NCBI GenBank assembly: GCA_943788755.1
Contig: CALSRM010000003.1
Coordinates: forward strand, 1,612,001 to 1,676,000
Direction of reading: 5' to 3'
DNA: 64,000 nt
Source of the DNA: an uncultured Flavobacteriales bacterium
Lineage (GTDB): Bacteria > Bacteroidota > Bacteroidia > Flavobacteriales_D > Parvicellaceae
A program made the translations under genes and the position numbers. The stretch's first letter is position 1. The number at the start of each line of letters is the position of its first letter. Of the stretch, positions 8,809 to 17,314 are shown piece after piece. The notes under the pieces were generated by a model, which was not told the origin of the DNA, did not search any database, and saw nothing but the letters and a program-made list of their open reading frames with translations.

Positions 8809-8998
8809 TATTGCTCCAAATTAGTCTAGTCTTTTAAGTCTTTGTTTTAATGCACGCCAACGTTTAGACGATGCGCCGTTGCTTTTGAATAAAGATAAAA
8901 CTAATTTCGGAGTAAGGCCTTACGAGTTTGAATGATTTATCATTCGAAGCGAGATTTAAGCAATGGAGTATCGGTGATGTTATAGGCTCTGCTCATGA

Positions 8999-9538
8999 TC
9001 AATTATTTGTATGCGTAGCAAACCGATATTTGTCTTTGTGACAAATTGTGGGAATAATAATACCAATTGAGGATGCCGCACAAAGTATAGAGCCCATTAA
9101 AATAAGGCCACCACTATCTCGAACCACAGTCTTGGTCCCTCCGCCACCTAATCCTACAAAATTAACGGTTTCTTTTTCAATATATTTTGGGTTTTCCTTA
9201 CGTTGAAATCCTTTAACAATGAGCGCTGTTCCAGCAGAGAATAGAATACCACCAAGAACTTTAATTCCCGGTTTATGCGCTGAAACCATGGCAATTTCGT
9301 TTAAATCAATTCTAACGCTTTCCACTATTATATAGGTATCACCAATTTCATCAATAAAACCTTTAATAACATTTTGATTATCTGATTGAGTATAATTAAC
9401 TTTCAATTTCTCACCTTCTTTAAACACCACTTTAATTTTGTTGTGGTCAGAAAGTTTTGTTACAAAAAACGTATTAACATTTTGTCCGTAAATACAGAGC
9501 GATAGTAGGTAAATTATTTAAGTTAGTAAATACTTCAT
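8999..9538 (-). pseudogene. Small secreted/membrane protein, stop codon in signal peptide
   Basis: From the ATG at 9538 the frame reads MKYLLT, then TAA (9518-9520), then IIYLLSLCIYGQNVNTFFV and on without interruption to 8999. Without the stop this is a classic signal peptide ending in GQN. The mature part has a 50-residue strand-rich region (KLKVNYTQSDNQNVIKGF, VRIDLNEIAMVS) and two hydrophobic segments (GIKVLGGILFSAGTALIV and LILMGSILCAASSIGIIIP). A GTG at 9430 could give a 143-residue product lacking a signal. The family is not recognised. Either the gene is freshly inactivated, the stop is a sequencing error, or the short form is used. Confidence 0.6.
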
Positions 9539-9851
9539 CCTAAGATTTTTGCAGTAAAGATAAACACAATTAAGCAACTGATTATCACAAGAGATTTTTT
9601 GATAGTTGCGTTTTTTACAATTGTCATAACAAGTAGATAACACACGTATATGTGTTATCTGAACTGTGTCTTTACCGTAAACATAGAGAATATATTACAG
9701 TTTTTAATTTTATGACATACGATTTTAGCAAGCTTTTTATAATCACTCCCTTACCTCCTCAACGAAGGTGAATAAACGGATTAGATCAAATCGAAGAAAA
9801 GTACTGGCTGAAGATAGAAGAATGAAGAGGGTTATCGATTACTAACTTTTT
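9539..9851. other. Gene-free stretch containing a perfect palindromic hairpin
   Basis: No ORF is supported here. A 10-base perfect inverted repeat with a 6-base spacer lies at 9635-9644/9651-9660 (AGATAACACA and its complement). It could be an operator for a dimeric regulator or a hairpin; there is no T-run, so it is a poor terminator. It lies downstream of moaA and upstream of the broken secreted protein gene, both on the minus strand. Confidence 0.5.
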
Positions 9852-10862
9852 TTACCCTCCAATTGCAATCATTGCCCTGTTTTTCATGTTCTCAACAAAA
9901 TCCTCATCAAACTCTTCTGCACCACCTCTTTGTTTCTTTTTAGCAAGAATTGCAGAAATAATTAAGGGTTTGATATCTAAGTTTTCTCGCTGTGCTTTTA
10001 GCAAGTCTGTTTCAGTTTGTGAAAATAAACAGTTTTTAATTTTCCCATCAGCGGTTAAACGTATCCTGTTACAAGTATCGCAAAATGGGTTGGTAACTGA
10101 ACTTATTATTCCAAAAGTTCCAATTCCATCTACCAACTGATAGCTTCTGGTAGTATCATTCTTGCTGTCTTGTATTTTTGTAATAGCGTTTTCTCCAAAA
10201 GCCTCATTTGCTATATCAAGAATTTCTTTAAATGAAACTTTCTTGTCCCAGTTCCACTTATTTCCATCAAATGGCATAAACTCGATAAAACGAACGTGAA
10301 TAGCTTGTTTCTTCGTCCATTCAATAAAAGCGGGTATTTCATGTTCGTTCAAGTCACGCATTACAACTACATTGACTTTAACGATAAAATCATTTGCAAT
10401 GAGCAATTGGATGTTTTTCATGATTCTGTCGAAATAATTTCTTCTAGAAATCATGTTAAACCTTTCTTCTTGCAATGAGTCCAGACTTACGTTAACTGAT
10501 TTTATTCCAGCTTCTTTAAAGACATCAATAAATTGATCTACGAGAACAGCGTTAGTCGTAATAGCCAATTCTACGGGGAGTTTTCCTAATTCTCTGATTA
10601 TGTTGGCAGCATCTTTTTTGACGAGAGGTTCACCTCCCGTTAAGCGAATTTTTTTTACGCCCATTCCAACAAAAACTTTAGCAATTGCCAACGTTTCTTC
10701 ACTAGACATAAACTCCGACTTTTCTCGCAGAGGTATTCCTTCTTCAGGCATGCAATAAAAGCATCTCAGATTGCACCTTTCTGTTAACGAAATACGCAAA
10801 TAATCGTGCACTCTACCAAAAGTATCGACAATATTTGCTGTAGGTTGGTCCATCAATTTCAT
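9852..10862 (-). CDS. moaA: GTP 3',8-cyclase MoaA
   Basis: MoaA is the radical-SAM enzyme that, with MoaC, turns GTP into cyclic pyranopterin monophosphate, the first step of molybdenum cofactor synthesis. The 336-residue protein is of normal length. It has the N-terminal 4Fe-4S motif C30-x3-C34-x2-C37 (ERCNLRCFYCMPE), the SAM-binding GGEP (RLTGGEPLVKK), the C-terminal cluster motif FCDTCNRIRLTADGKIKNC, and the terminal GG needed for activation. It is the last gene of the minus-strand Moco run, separated from moaCB by 247 bases that contain a repeat, so it may have its own promoter. The start at 10862 (MKLMDQP) fits; M4 is an alternative. Confidence 0.96.
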   Translation of the reverse strand: MKLMDQPTANIVDTFGRVHDYLRISLTERCNLRCFYCMPEEGIPLREKSEFMSSEETLAIAKVFVGMGVKKIRLTGGEPLVKKDAANIIRELGKLPVELAITTNAVLVDQFIDVFKEAGIKSVNVSLDSLQEERFNMISRRNYFDRIMKNIQLLIANDFIVKVNVVVMRDLNEHEIPAFIEWTKKQAIHVRFIEFMPFDGNKWNWDKKVSFKEILDIANEAFGENAITKIQDSKNDTTRSYQLVDGIGTFGIISSVTNPFCDTCNRIRLTADGKIKNCLFSQTETDLLKAQRENLDIKPLIISAILAKKKQRGGAEEFDEDFVENMKNRAMIAIGG

Positions 10863-10973
10863 TTAGTGCATCTGATATTAAAACCGTTATGTTTTGATAA
10901 AGATATCGCTTTACAAAGTAAATCCTTTTAAGCAGTAAATAGGTGTAAAAAAAGAATAAACTGTATAAACAGT

Positions 10974-11043
10974 CCCCCACGTGTCGTCATTGCGAACTTT
11001 GCGTTTTAGCAAAGTGCGGCAATCTCATCAATCGAACGTGGGG
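10974..11043. repeat. REP-like intergenic palindromic repeat
   Basis: Nested inverted repeats are present: CCCCACGT (10975-10982) with ACGTGGGG (11036-11043), ATTGC (10989-10993) with GCAAT (11019-11023), and ACTTTGC (10996-11002) with GCAAAGT (11009-11015). The motif CGTCATTGCGA...GCGGCAATCTC is a type of dispersed extragenic repeat seen in many bacterial genomes. It lies between moaCB and moaA. Confidence 0.55.
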
Positions 11044-11109
11044 TTGCCACAGGCTTCGCCTTATCAATGACTACAGATAGGCAAATAATAAAAACTATAA
11101 ATAAGTAGA

Positions 11110-11961
11110 TTAATCGTGTCTTGCGCCCTTAAATATTCTAAATACATGTAAGACTGCAGGGAATAATGCATCCATAGATTCGGCAGCTCCTTTGGTAGAT
11201 CCAGGTAAGGCAAGTACCAATGTTTGATCCTTTACACCAGCAACGCTTCTTGAAAGCATTGCATAGGGAGTTCTATCTTGTCCGTAACTTCTTGCAGCCT
11301 CAGCAATCCCAGGAATTTCTCTATCCAATATTGGTTTTAATGCTTCAGGAGTGACATCTCTTTTAGATAATCCAGTTCCTCCTGTAAATAGTATCATGTC
11401 CGTTTTTTCAGCAGCATGCTTTAATACCGCTTTTTGAATGGCTTCAATTTCATCCGGAATAATTGCATACTCTTTAATTTCAACAGAAGACTCTTCTAAT
11501 TTTTGAATAATCGCTTTTCCAGCTTTGTCTTCTTTCTGCCCTGCTGATATAGAATCGGAGCATACAATAACAGCGGCTGTAAGATCTGTTCTATACTTAT
11601 CTTTAAAATCAGATTTGCCCCCTTTTTTACTCAGGAGTTTAATCGTTTGTATTTCAATACCTTTATCAATAGGCTTAAGCATGTCGTACATGTTTAATGC
11701 TACAATGCTAGCACCATGCATAGCTTCAACTTCAACACCCGTTTTATAGATTGTTTTAACGGTCATTGTGATTGTTATTTCTAATCCTTCAATGTTGTAT
11801 TCAATACCGGTAAATTCAATTGGCATTGGATGACAATCAGGTAGTAAATCTGCTGTTTTCTTGACACCCAATAAACCGGCAGCTTTACTCATTGCAAAAA
11901 CATCACCTTTAGGAACGGTTTTATTATTAATTGCATCAATCGTTTCTTGCTTACTCACCAC
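11110..11961 (-). CDS. moaCB: Bifunctional MoaC/MoaB, N-terminus cut by a frameshift
   Basis: This is a two-domain fusion. Residues ~1-130 are MoaC, which rearranges the MoaA product to cyclic pyranopterin monophosphate (KGDVFAMSKAAG, LLPDCHPMPIEFTG, GVEVEAMHGASIVALNMYDM, SKKGGKSDF). Residues ~130-283 are MoaB/MogA-like, normally molybdopterin adenylyltransferase (LFTGGTGLSKRDVTPEAL, LPGSTKGAAESM). The only in-frame start is a GTG at 11961, but the true MoaC start is visible in another frame at 12020 (MVDITFKASTLRIATAQAEL). That frame ends at 11955-11957, and the main frame is closed upstream by a TGA at 11965-11967. A missing base in 11958-11966 therefore separates them. As read, the product lacks about 20 N-terminal residues. 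A sequencing error, a recent mutation and recoding are all possible. moaD lies 13 bases upstream of the 12020 ATG. Confidence 0.85.
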   Translation of the reverse strand: MVSKQETIDAINNKTVPKGDVFAMSKAAGLLGVKKTADLLPDCHPMPIEFTGIEYNIEGLEITITMTVKTIYKTGVEVEAMHGASIVALNMYDMLKPIDKGIEIQTIKLLSKKGGKSDFKDKYRTDLTAAVIVCSDSISAGQKEDKAGKAIIQKLEESSVEIKEYAIIPDEIEAIQKAVLKHAAEKTDMILFTGGTGLSKRDVTPEALKPILDREIPGIAEAARSYGQDRTPYAMLSRSVAGVKDQTLVLALPGSTKGAAESMDALFPAVLHVFRIFKGARHD

Positions 11962-12033
11962 AACTCAGCTTGCGCTGTTGCTATTCTCAGTGTGCTAGCC
12001 TTAAAAGTTATATCTACCATTTATCTAAAGTTT

Positions 12034-12270
12034 TTAGCCGCCCGCGAAAGGAGGAAGTAAAGCTATTTCTACAAATTCAGACTTCGTATCAATAACCTCT
12101 GTTAAGGTTTGATTTACTGCTATTTGATAATCTATTTCATTTAAAAATGGATATTCTTGAATGAAATAACTGCGTAAATTAGATTGGTTTTTTTCGTCCA
12201 AATCAACCGATTCTTCTGATTTCCCAATCTTTTCAGCTATCATTCCAAAATATTTAATGTTTGCTTTCAT
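12034..12270 (-). CDS. moaD: Molybdopterin synthase small subunit MoaD
   Basis: MoaD is the ubiquitin-like sulfur carrier of molybdopterin synthase; its C-terminal Gly-Gly is adenylated by MoeB, thiocarboxylated, and then used by MoaE. The product of about 78 residues (MKANIKYFGMIAEKIG) is typical in length and ends LLPPFAGG, with the required GG. An ATG two codons earlier (12276) is equally possible. It overlaps the 3' end of mobA by 17-23 bases, so translation is probably coupled. Its partner MoaE is encoded about 4.3 kb away on the other strand. Confidence 0.9.
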   Translation of the reverse strand: MKANIKYFGMIAEKIGKSEESVDLDEKNQSNLRSYFIQEYPFLNEIDYQIAVNQTLTEVIDTKSEFVEIALLPPFAGG

Positions 12271-12835
12271 GGGCAATGCTGATCAATTCATTTTTGGTGT
12301 TAATATTACTGAATATCAATTCATCAAAATTAGCATATTCTTTTTCAATGTCTATTATTTCACAAGCCATATCCTTGTTAACTTGGCTTAATTTTAAATG
12401 TTCTTTTTCTGTACTCTCTTTAAAATTTGATAAAACTTGTTTTGAATAAACGCCAATCATTTGGTGTATTTTGTCTTTGTACATCGGAAGTGTTATGGAT
12501 GCGTTTCCACTTTTATTTAATAACCAAAAAATGAAATCCGATGAAATCATTGGAACATCACAGCTAATACAAAAATTTAATTCTGTTGTAGAATGGTAAA
12601 GGCCCGTATAAATTCCTCCAACAGGTCCTTTGTCTTTAATAATATCTGAATAGACAGGAACACGAAATTTATTATAGGATGCGTTATTAGAAATTATAAT
12701 AATATCCGAAACAACTTCTTTTAAAGCTTCAATAACGTATTGAATCATTGGTTTGCCGTTTAGCAGAACCAGGCCTTTGTCTTCACCCATTCGAGAACTT
12801 TTACCTCCTGCTAATATGATCCCAGTTGCCTGCAT
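12254..12835 (-). CDS. mobA: Molybdenum cofactor guanylyltransferase MobA
   Basis: This 193-residue nucleotidyltransferase is expected to attach GMP to Mo-molybdopterin, giving the bis-MGD form used by DMSO-reductase-family enzymes. The N-terminal signature LAGGKSSRMGEDKGLVLLNG is canonical, with the GTP-binding loop and K20. A CDVPMIS motif supplies the metal-binding Asp. Length is normal for MobA. It lies between moeA (53 bases upstream) and moaD (overlapping), so it belongs to the minus-strand Moco operon. Its presence suggests the cell uses an MGD-type molybdoenzyme, although none lies in this window. Confidence 0.92.
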   Translation of the reverse strand: MQATGIILAGGKSSRMGEDKGLVLLNGKPMIQYVIEALKEVVSDIIIISNNASYNKFRVPVYSDIIKDKGPVGGIYTGLYHSTTELNFCISCDVPMISSDFIFWLLNKSGNASITLPMYKDKIHQMIGVYSKQVLSNFKESTEKEHLKLSQVNKDMACEIIDIEKEYANFDELIFSNINTKNELISIAHESKH

Positions 12836-12888
12836 CTTTAAAAACTATTTTTTTTACTCTAGTCGATTTATTTTAAAATCTAAGGTTG

Positions 12889-14061
12889 TTAAATTGGAAG
12901 GATGTAAACAAGAACTTTATCTCCTTTTTTTATTTCGCTATCCTCTTCTGACAAGTAAATTAAACTATTTGCACCTACAAATGAACTTAACATAGCAGAA
13001 CTTTGTCCTGCATGAACTTGAACTCCTTCAGGTGCAATGTAAGCCTTTAAAAGGTGTGCTCTATCTCCTTTCTTATTGAAGTCATGCAATATAGATACTT
13101 CTCTTTCTTCTAACATTGGAGTTGAAATACCTATTAATGATTGAATTGCTGTGCGGACATACATATAGTAACAAGTTAAAACTGCAGCAGGATTTCCTGG
13201 CAATGCAAAAATACTTTTGTCTCCTTTTTTACCATAAAAAAGAGGTTTACCTGGTTTCTGTTTTACCTTATAAAAAACTTCTTCAACGTGTAATTCTGCG
13301 AGTGCTCTTCCAACAAAGTCATAATCACCAACAGAGATGCCGCCTGTAATGATAACAACATCATTCTGATCAATTGCATTTCCAATGGTTTCTTTTGTCG
13401 AATTAAAATCATCTTTTACGGTAACTAGACTTGAGTCGAAACCTGCATGGTTTAATACTGCTGTTAATGTTGCAGAATTAGATTCATAGATTCTACCAGG
13501 AAGCAGTTTTTCTCCAGGTTTAGTGAGTTCATTTCCTGTGACAATTACGGCAATTTTAGGTTTACGATATACATTTACTTCCTGAATCCCCAAGCCACTT
13601 AAAAACCCTATTGCTGCTGGGGTTAAATAAGTTTCTTTAGAAATGGCAATGTCATTTATCGCTAATTCTTCTCCTTTTTTTCGGATACTCGTTCCTTTTC
13701 TCACATCCTCTAATAGCGTTATTGTTTCCCCATCTCTTTTTACAATTTCTTGTTTTGCAATTGAAACCGTTCCCTCCGGAATCATAGCTCCCGTAAAAAT
13801 TCTTGCAGCTTCACCACTGGACAGTGATTTACCATTAGCCGATGCACCGGCTTGAATTTCAGTAACGACATTATATACTAAAGCCTCTCCTCCTAAAGCA
13901 TAGCCATCCATAGCAGATTGATCAAATGGTGGCATATTTATCGGGGATTGAATACTTTCTGAAAGTACGCTTCCTAATGCATTCAATAAATTAACATTTA
14001 CAGAGTCTAACTTGGCTGTGTTTTCCTTAACTCTCGCCAGGGCTTCTTTTATGCTTATCAT
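12889..14061 (-). CDS. moeA: Molybdopterin molybdenumtransferase MoeA
   Basis: MoeA inserts molybdenum into adenylated molybdopterin. The 390-residue protein is full length, with the N-terminal MPPFDQSAMDGYAL motif, the internal VIVTGNELTKPGEKL, the MPT-binding IITGGISVGDYDFVG, and ALPGNPAAVLTCYYMY toward the C-terminus, followed by a small C-terminal barrel domain. It is the first gene of the minus-strand Moco run, and its start at 14061 faces the divergent helicase gene across a 169-base intergenic region that should hold both promoters. Confidence 0.95.
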   Translation of the reverse strand: MISIKEALARVKENTAKLDSVNVNLLNALGSVLSESIQSPINMPPFDQSAMDGYALGGEALVYNVVTEIQAGASANGKSLSSGEAARIFTGAMIPEGTVSIAKQEIVKRDGETITLLEDVRKGTSIRKKGEELAINDIAISKETYLTPAAIGFLSGLGIQEVNVYRKPKIAVIVTGNELTKPGEKLLPGRIYESNSATLTAVLNHAGFDSSLVTVKDDFNSTKETIGNAIDQNDVVIITGGISVGDYDFVGRALAELHVEEVFYKVKQKPGKPLFYGKKGDKSIFALPGNPAAVLTCYYMYVRTAIQSLIGISTPMLEEREVSILHDFNKKGDRAHLLKAYIAPEGVQVHAGQSSAMLSSFVGANSLIYLSEEDSEIKKGDKVLVYILPI

Positions 14062-14204
14062 AATACGCTGTATAACTGTTTTACTTGTCTAAATATAGGC
14101 ATTATGAACTAATTAGAGCTTTCTGCCATGCTGATAGAAAAATGCGTCGATAGAAGTATATTGAAGCCGAATGGCATTAGTTTATTATTATCCACTTATT
14201 CATT

Positions 14205-14212
14205 TACCTTTG
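14205..14212 (+). promoter_or_regulatory. Candidate -7 promoter element of the helicase-moeB-moaE unit
   Basis: TACCTTTG matches TAnnTTTG exactly and lies 18 bases before the ATG at 14231. No TTG is seen at the ideal -33 position, so only one box supports it. Confidence 0.45.
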
Positions 14213-14230
14213 TCAGCTTAATAAATATAA

Positions 14231-15508
14231 ATGACATTTAAAGATTTACATATAATAGAACCTATTCTTAGAGCAGTTGAAGAAGAAGGTTATACACACC
14301 CAACCCCAATTCAAGAACAATCAATTCCAATATTACTTAAGGGTAAAGATTTATTGGGGTGTGCGCAAACCGGAACCGGTAAGACGGCATCTTTTGCTAT
14401 ACCTATTTTACAGCATATTTACCTAGATAAACAGCAAAATACGGGAGCTCGAACAGTTAAAGCTTTGATTGTGACACCTACTAGAGAACTGGCAATTCAA
14501 ATTGCCGATAGTTTTACTTCTTATGGAAAACACACAGGGATTAAAAATACAGTCATTTTTGGTGGAGTGAAACAAGGGCAACAGACCAACGCATTAAGAG
14601 CTGGAGTGGATGTTTTAGTTGCAACACCGGGGAGGTTATTAGATTTAATGCAACAAGGGTTTATTACTTTAAAGCATATTGAATATTTTGTATTGGATGA
14701 AGCTGACCATATGTTAGATATGGGTTTTATCCATGACATAAAAAAGGTGATTGCACAATTACCGCAAAGAAGGCAATCTTTATTCTTTTCAGCAACAATG
14801 CCAAAATCCATTGTAGAGTTATCTGGGAAGATATTAGGTAATCCAGAAAAGGTAACGATTAAACCTCAGCAGGCGACAGCTGAAAAGGTAGATCAAGCTT
14901 TGTATTATGTTACTAAACCAAGTAAGACCAAATTATTGATTCATTTAATTGAAGAAAAGCAGGCAAAGTCTACATTGGTTTTTTCAAGAACAAAGCATGG
15001 AGCAGATAAAATTGTAAAAAATTTAATAAAATCAGGAATTAAAGCTGCAGCAATTCACGGGAATAAGGCGCAAAATGCAAGGCAAAGAGCCCTTAATGCT
15101 TTTAAGGATGGTGATTTAGCCGTTTTAGTAGCTACGGATATTGCAGCACGTGGTATTGATGTCGATGATTTATCCTTAGTAATTAATTTTGATTTACCCA
15201 ATGTGCCTGAAACGTATGTCCATCGAATTGGAAGAACAGGCAGAGCAAAAGCAAGTGGTATTGCATTGTCTTTCTGCGATGCTATAGAGAAAGCCGATTT
15301 AAAAGAGATAGAGAAGCTGATAAAACAAAAAGTTCCAGTCATATCAGATCATCCTTTTGCGCATGAAGGAGTAGAGCAGGCACCAATGGAAAAGAAAGCA
15401 CCACAACAGCAAAGATCTAGACATTCTAATAGCCAAAAGAATAGAGGAGGAGGTTCTGGAAACAGTAACAGTGGAGGCAACAAGAGAAACTGGAAACAAC
15501 GTAGGTAA
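14231..15508 (+). CDS. DEAD-box RNA helicase, RhlE-like
   Basis: This 425-residue ATP-dependent RNA helicase probably remodels ribosomal or mRNA structures. All core motifs are present: the Q motif (THPTPIQEQSIP), Walker A AQTGTGKT (residues 45-52), PTRELAIQI, ATPGRLLDL, DEAD in VLDEADHMLDMGF, SATMP, and domain 2 motifs ATDIAARGIDVDDLSLVI and YVHRIGRTGRA. After the core there is a low-complexity tail rich in Gln, Ser, Asn, Gly and Arg that probably binds RNA non-specifically. It is the first gene of a plus-strand unit with moeB (15 bases downstream) and moaE, although helicase and Moco synthesis have no known functional tie. Confidence 0.93.
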   Translation: MTFKDLHIIEPILRAVEEEGYTHPTPIQEQSIPILLKGKDLLGCAQTGTGKTASFAIPILQHIYLDKQQNTGARTVKALIVTPTRELAIQIADSFTSYGKHTGIKNTVIFGGVKQGQQTNALRAGVDVLVATPGRLLDLMQQGFITLKHIEYFVLDEADHMLDMGFIHDIKKVIAQLPQRRQSLFFSATMPKSIVELSGKILGNPEKVTIKPQQATAEKVDQALYYVTKPSKTKLLIHLIEEKQAKSTLVFSRTKHGADKIVKNLIKSGIKAAAIHGNKAQNARQRALNAFKDGDLAVLVATDIAARGIDVDDLSLVINFDLPNVPETYVHRIGRTGRAKASGIALSFCDAIEKADLKEIEKLIKQKVPVISDHPFAHEGVEQAPMEKKAPQQQRSRHSNSQKNRGGGSGNSNSGGNKRNWKQRR

Positions 15509-15523
15509 GAATTCGATTATTTA

Positions 15524-16597
15524 ATGCCATTAACCGCTGAGGAAAAATATCGTTATAGCCGACACTTATTGCTAGAGGAGGTTGGATTGGAAGGCCAAGA
15601 GAAATTGAAGCAGGCTAAAGTACTTGTTATAGGTGCTGGAGGATTAGGGTGTCCTGTTTTACTTTATTTAGCCGCTGCTGGAGTTGGTACCATCGGTGTT
15701 ATTGATTTTGATACGGTTGATGCATCAAACCTGCAACGTCAAATACTGTTTAGCGCGAATGATGTTGGTAGGAGCAAGGCTGAAGCTGCAAAAGAGAAAT
15801 TGAATGCCAACAATCCATTTATAGATGTCATAGCTTATAATGAGGAATTGACAAATGAAAATGCCTTAGAGATATTTAGCACATTCGATATAATTGTGGA
15901 TGGCGCAGATAATTTCCACACCCGTTATATGGTGAATGATGCTTGTCTGATAGCAAATAAGCCATTGGTGTATGGAGCGATTCATAAATTTGAAGGACAA
16001 GTATCGGTGTTTAATTATCAAGCAGGACCTACTTATAGATGTTTGTTTCCTACTCCGCCCGAAGCAGGAAGTATTCCTTCTTGTTCTGAAGTCGGAGTTG
16101 TTGGTGTTTTGCCTGGAATTATAGGAACACAACAAGCAAATGAAGTAATTAAAATCATTTTAGGAATCGGAAAAGTGTTATCTGGCAGATTATTGATGTA
16201 TAATGCACTTCAATCTTCATTTATGGAGATAAAACTTAATAAAACCGTTGTTGAAGTTTTTAATAAAGAGGAGTTTTTAAAATTTGATTATCAAGGTTAT
16301 TGTAAAGTTTCAATAGGTATGGGAAAAAGTATTACGCTAGAGGAATTAGTCAAATTATCTTCAGATGTTTTTGTTGTTGATGTTAGAGGGGTTTGGGAGC
16401 AGCCGCAATTAGAAAGTAAACATGTTTTGCATGCGCCATTGCACGAAATTGCCGGTTATGTAAATGAAATTCCGACAGACAAAAAAGTATATGTTATCTG
16501 TCAACATGGAGTAAGAAGTAAAGTGGCAATTGATTATTTGGAAAAGGAGTATAATTTCACAAACCTAATAAATATTGAAGGAGGAATGTTAGGGTAG
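15524..16597 (+). CDS. moeB: Molybdopterin-synthase adenylyltransferase MoeB with rhodanese domain
   Basis: The 357-residue protein joins an E1-like ThiF/MoeB domain (residues ~1-240) to a C-terminal rhodanese domain (~265-357). The ATP-binding loop GAGGLG is at 37-42, and DFDTVDASNLQRQILF follows. The rhodanese loop C326-QHGVRS carries the persulfide cysteine. The predicted role is to adenylate the MoaD C-terminal glycine and then thiolate it using the fused rhodanese. Of the two CxxC zinc pairs known in E. coli MoeB, only one Cys of each seems present (TYRCLF and QGYCKVS), so structural zinc may be absent. It is cotranscribed with moaE, 18 bases downstream. Confidence 0.93.
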   Translation: MPLTAEEKYRYSRHLLLEEVGLEGQEKLKQAKVLVIGAGGLGCPVLLYLAAAGVGTIGVIDFDTVDASNLQRQILFSANDVGRSKAEAAKEKLNANNPFIDVIAYNEELTNENALEIFSTFDIIVDGADNFHTRYMVNDACLIANKPLVYGAIHKFEGQVSVFNYQAGPTYRCLFPTPPEAGSIPSCSEVGVVGVLPGIIGTQQANEVIKIILGIGKVLSGRLLMYNALQSSFMEIKLNKTVVEVFNKEEFLKFDYQGYCKVSIGMGKSITLEELVKLSSDVFVVDVRGVWEQPQLESKHVLHAPLHEIAGYVNEIPTDKKVYVICQHGVRSKVAIDYLEKEYNFTNLINIEGGMLG

Positions 16598-16615
16598 TTC
16601 TGTAAAACATTAAAT

Positions 16616-17059
16616 ATGAGTGAAAAAAAAATAAAAAACGTTTTTGTAGATGGAGCAATAACTCCGGAAAAAATAGCTACATCAATAGCCCATCATCAGG
16701 TGAAAACAAATATAGGGGCGCACGATATATTTTTGGGACAAGTTCGAGCAGACACCATAGAAGAGAAAGAGGTTGTAGCTATAGATTACTCTTGTTATGA
16801 AGAGATGGCTAATCAAACTTGTCATGAGATTCGTGAAGCTGCATTTGAAAAGTATGATCTTACTTGTATGCATATTTATCACAGTAAAGGAGTTGTAAAA
16901 ACAGGTGAAATCTGTCTGTTTGTATTTACTTCTTCAGCACATAGAAAAGATGCAATGGATGCTTGTGGTTATTTAGTAGAGGAGATAAAGGCAAAAGTTC
17001 CTGTATTCGGGAAAGAATTATTTTCGGACAACACCCATGTTTGGAAAGAGAATAAATAA
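16616..17059 (+). CDS. moaE: Molybdopterin synthase catalytic subunit MoaE
   Basis: MoaE forms the heterotetramer with MoaD that inserts the dithiolene sulfurs into cyclic pyranopterin monophosphate. The 147-residue protein shows the family pattern HDIFLGQVRAD, the central AIDYSCYEEMA, HIYHSKGVVKTGEI, the substrate-pocket segment SSAHRKDAMDACGYLVEEIK, and KVPVFGKELF containing the active-site lysine region. Its position after moeB completes the sulfur-transfer set, with MoaD encoded in the facing operon. Confidence 0.94.
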   Translation: MSEKKIKNVFVDGAITPEKIATSIAHHQVKTNIGAHDIFLGQVRADTIEEKEVVAIDYSCYEEMANQTCHEIREAAFEKYDLTCMHIYHSKGVVKTGEICLFVFTSSAHRKDAMDACGYLVEEIKAKVPVFGKELFSDNTHVWKENK

Positions 17060-17250
17060 TTAAAATATTCTATACAGTTGCTTTAATAAACGGGTTTATC
17101 AGTTCTCATTAATTTAAATGAATATTCAAAAAATAATTAGAGTCTATTTATTCTTGATTCTAACTTTAGGTATTATACATTAAATCAAATTGTTATATTC
17201 ATTTACTCTAGATAACTCTATCCATAGTTAAGAATCTTTGGAAATAAAAC

Positions 17251-17258
17251 TACATTTG
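17251..17258 (+). promoter_or_regulatory. Candidate -7 element before the LRR protein gene
   Basis: TACATTTG matches TAnnTTTG. The first downstream ATG (17267) would be almost leaderless and does not begin a signal peptide, whereas the ATG at 17315 does, leaving a leader of about 50 bases. No well-spaced -33 TTG is seen. Confidence 0.4.
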
Positions 17259-17314
17259 ATGATAAGATGGCACAGAAATTGGAAAGTGCGAGTCGAACTA
17301 AAAAACAAATAATT

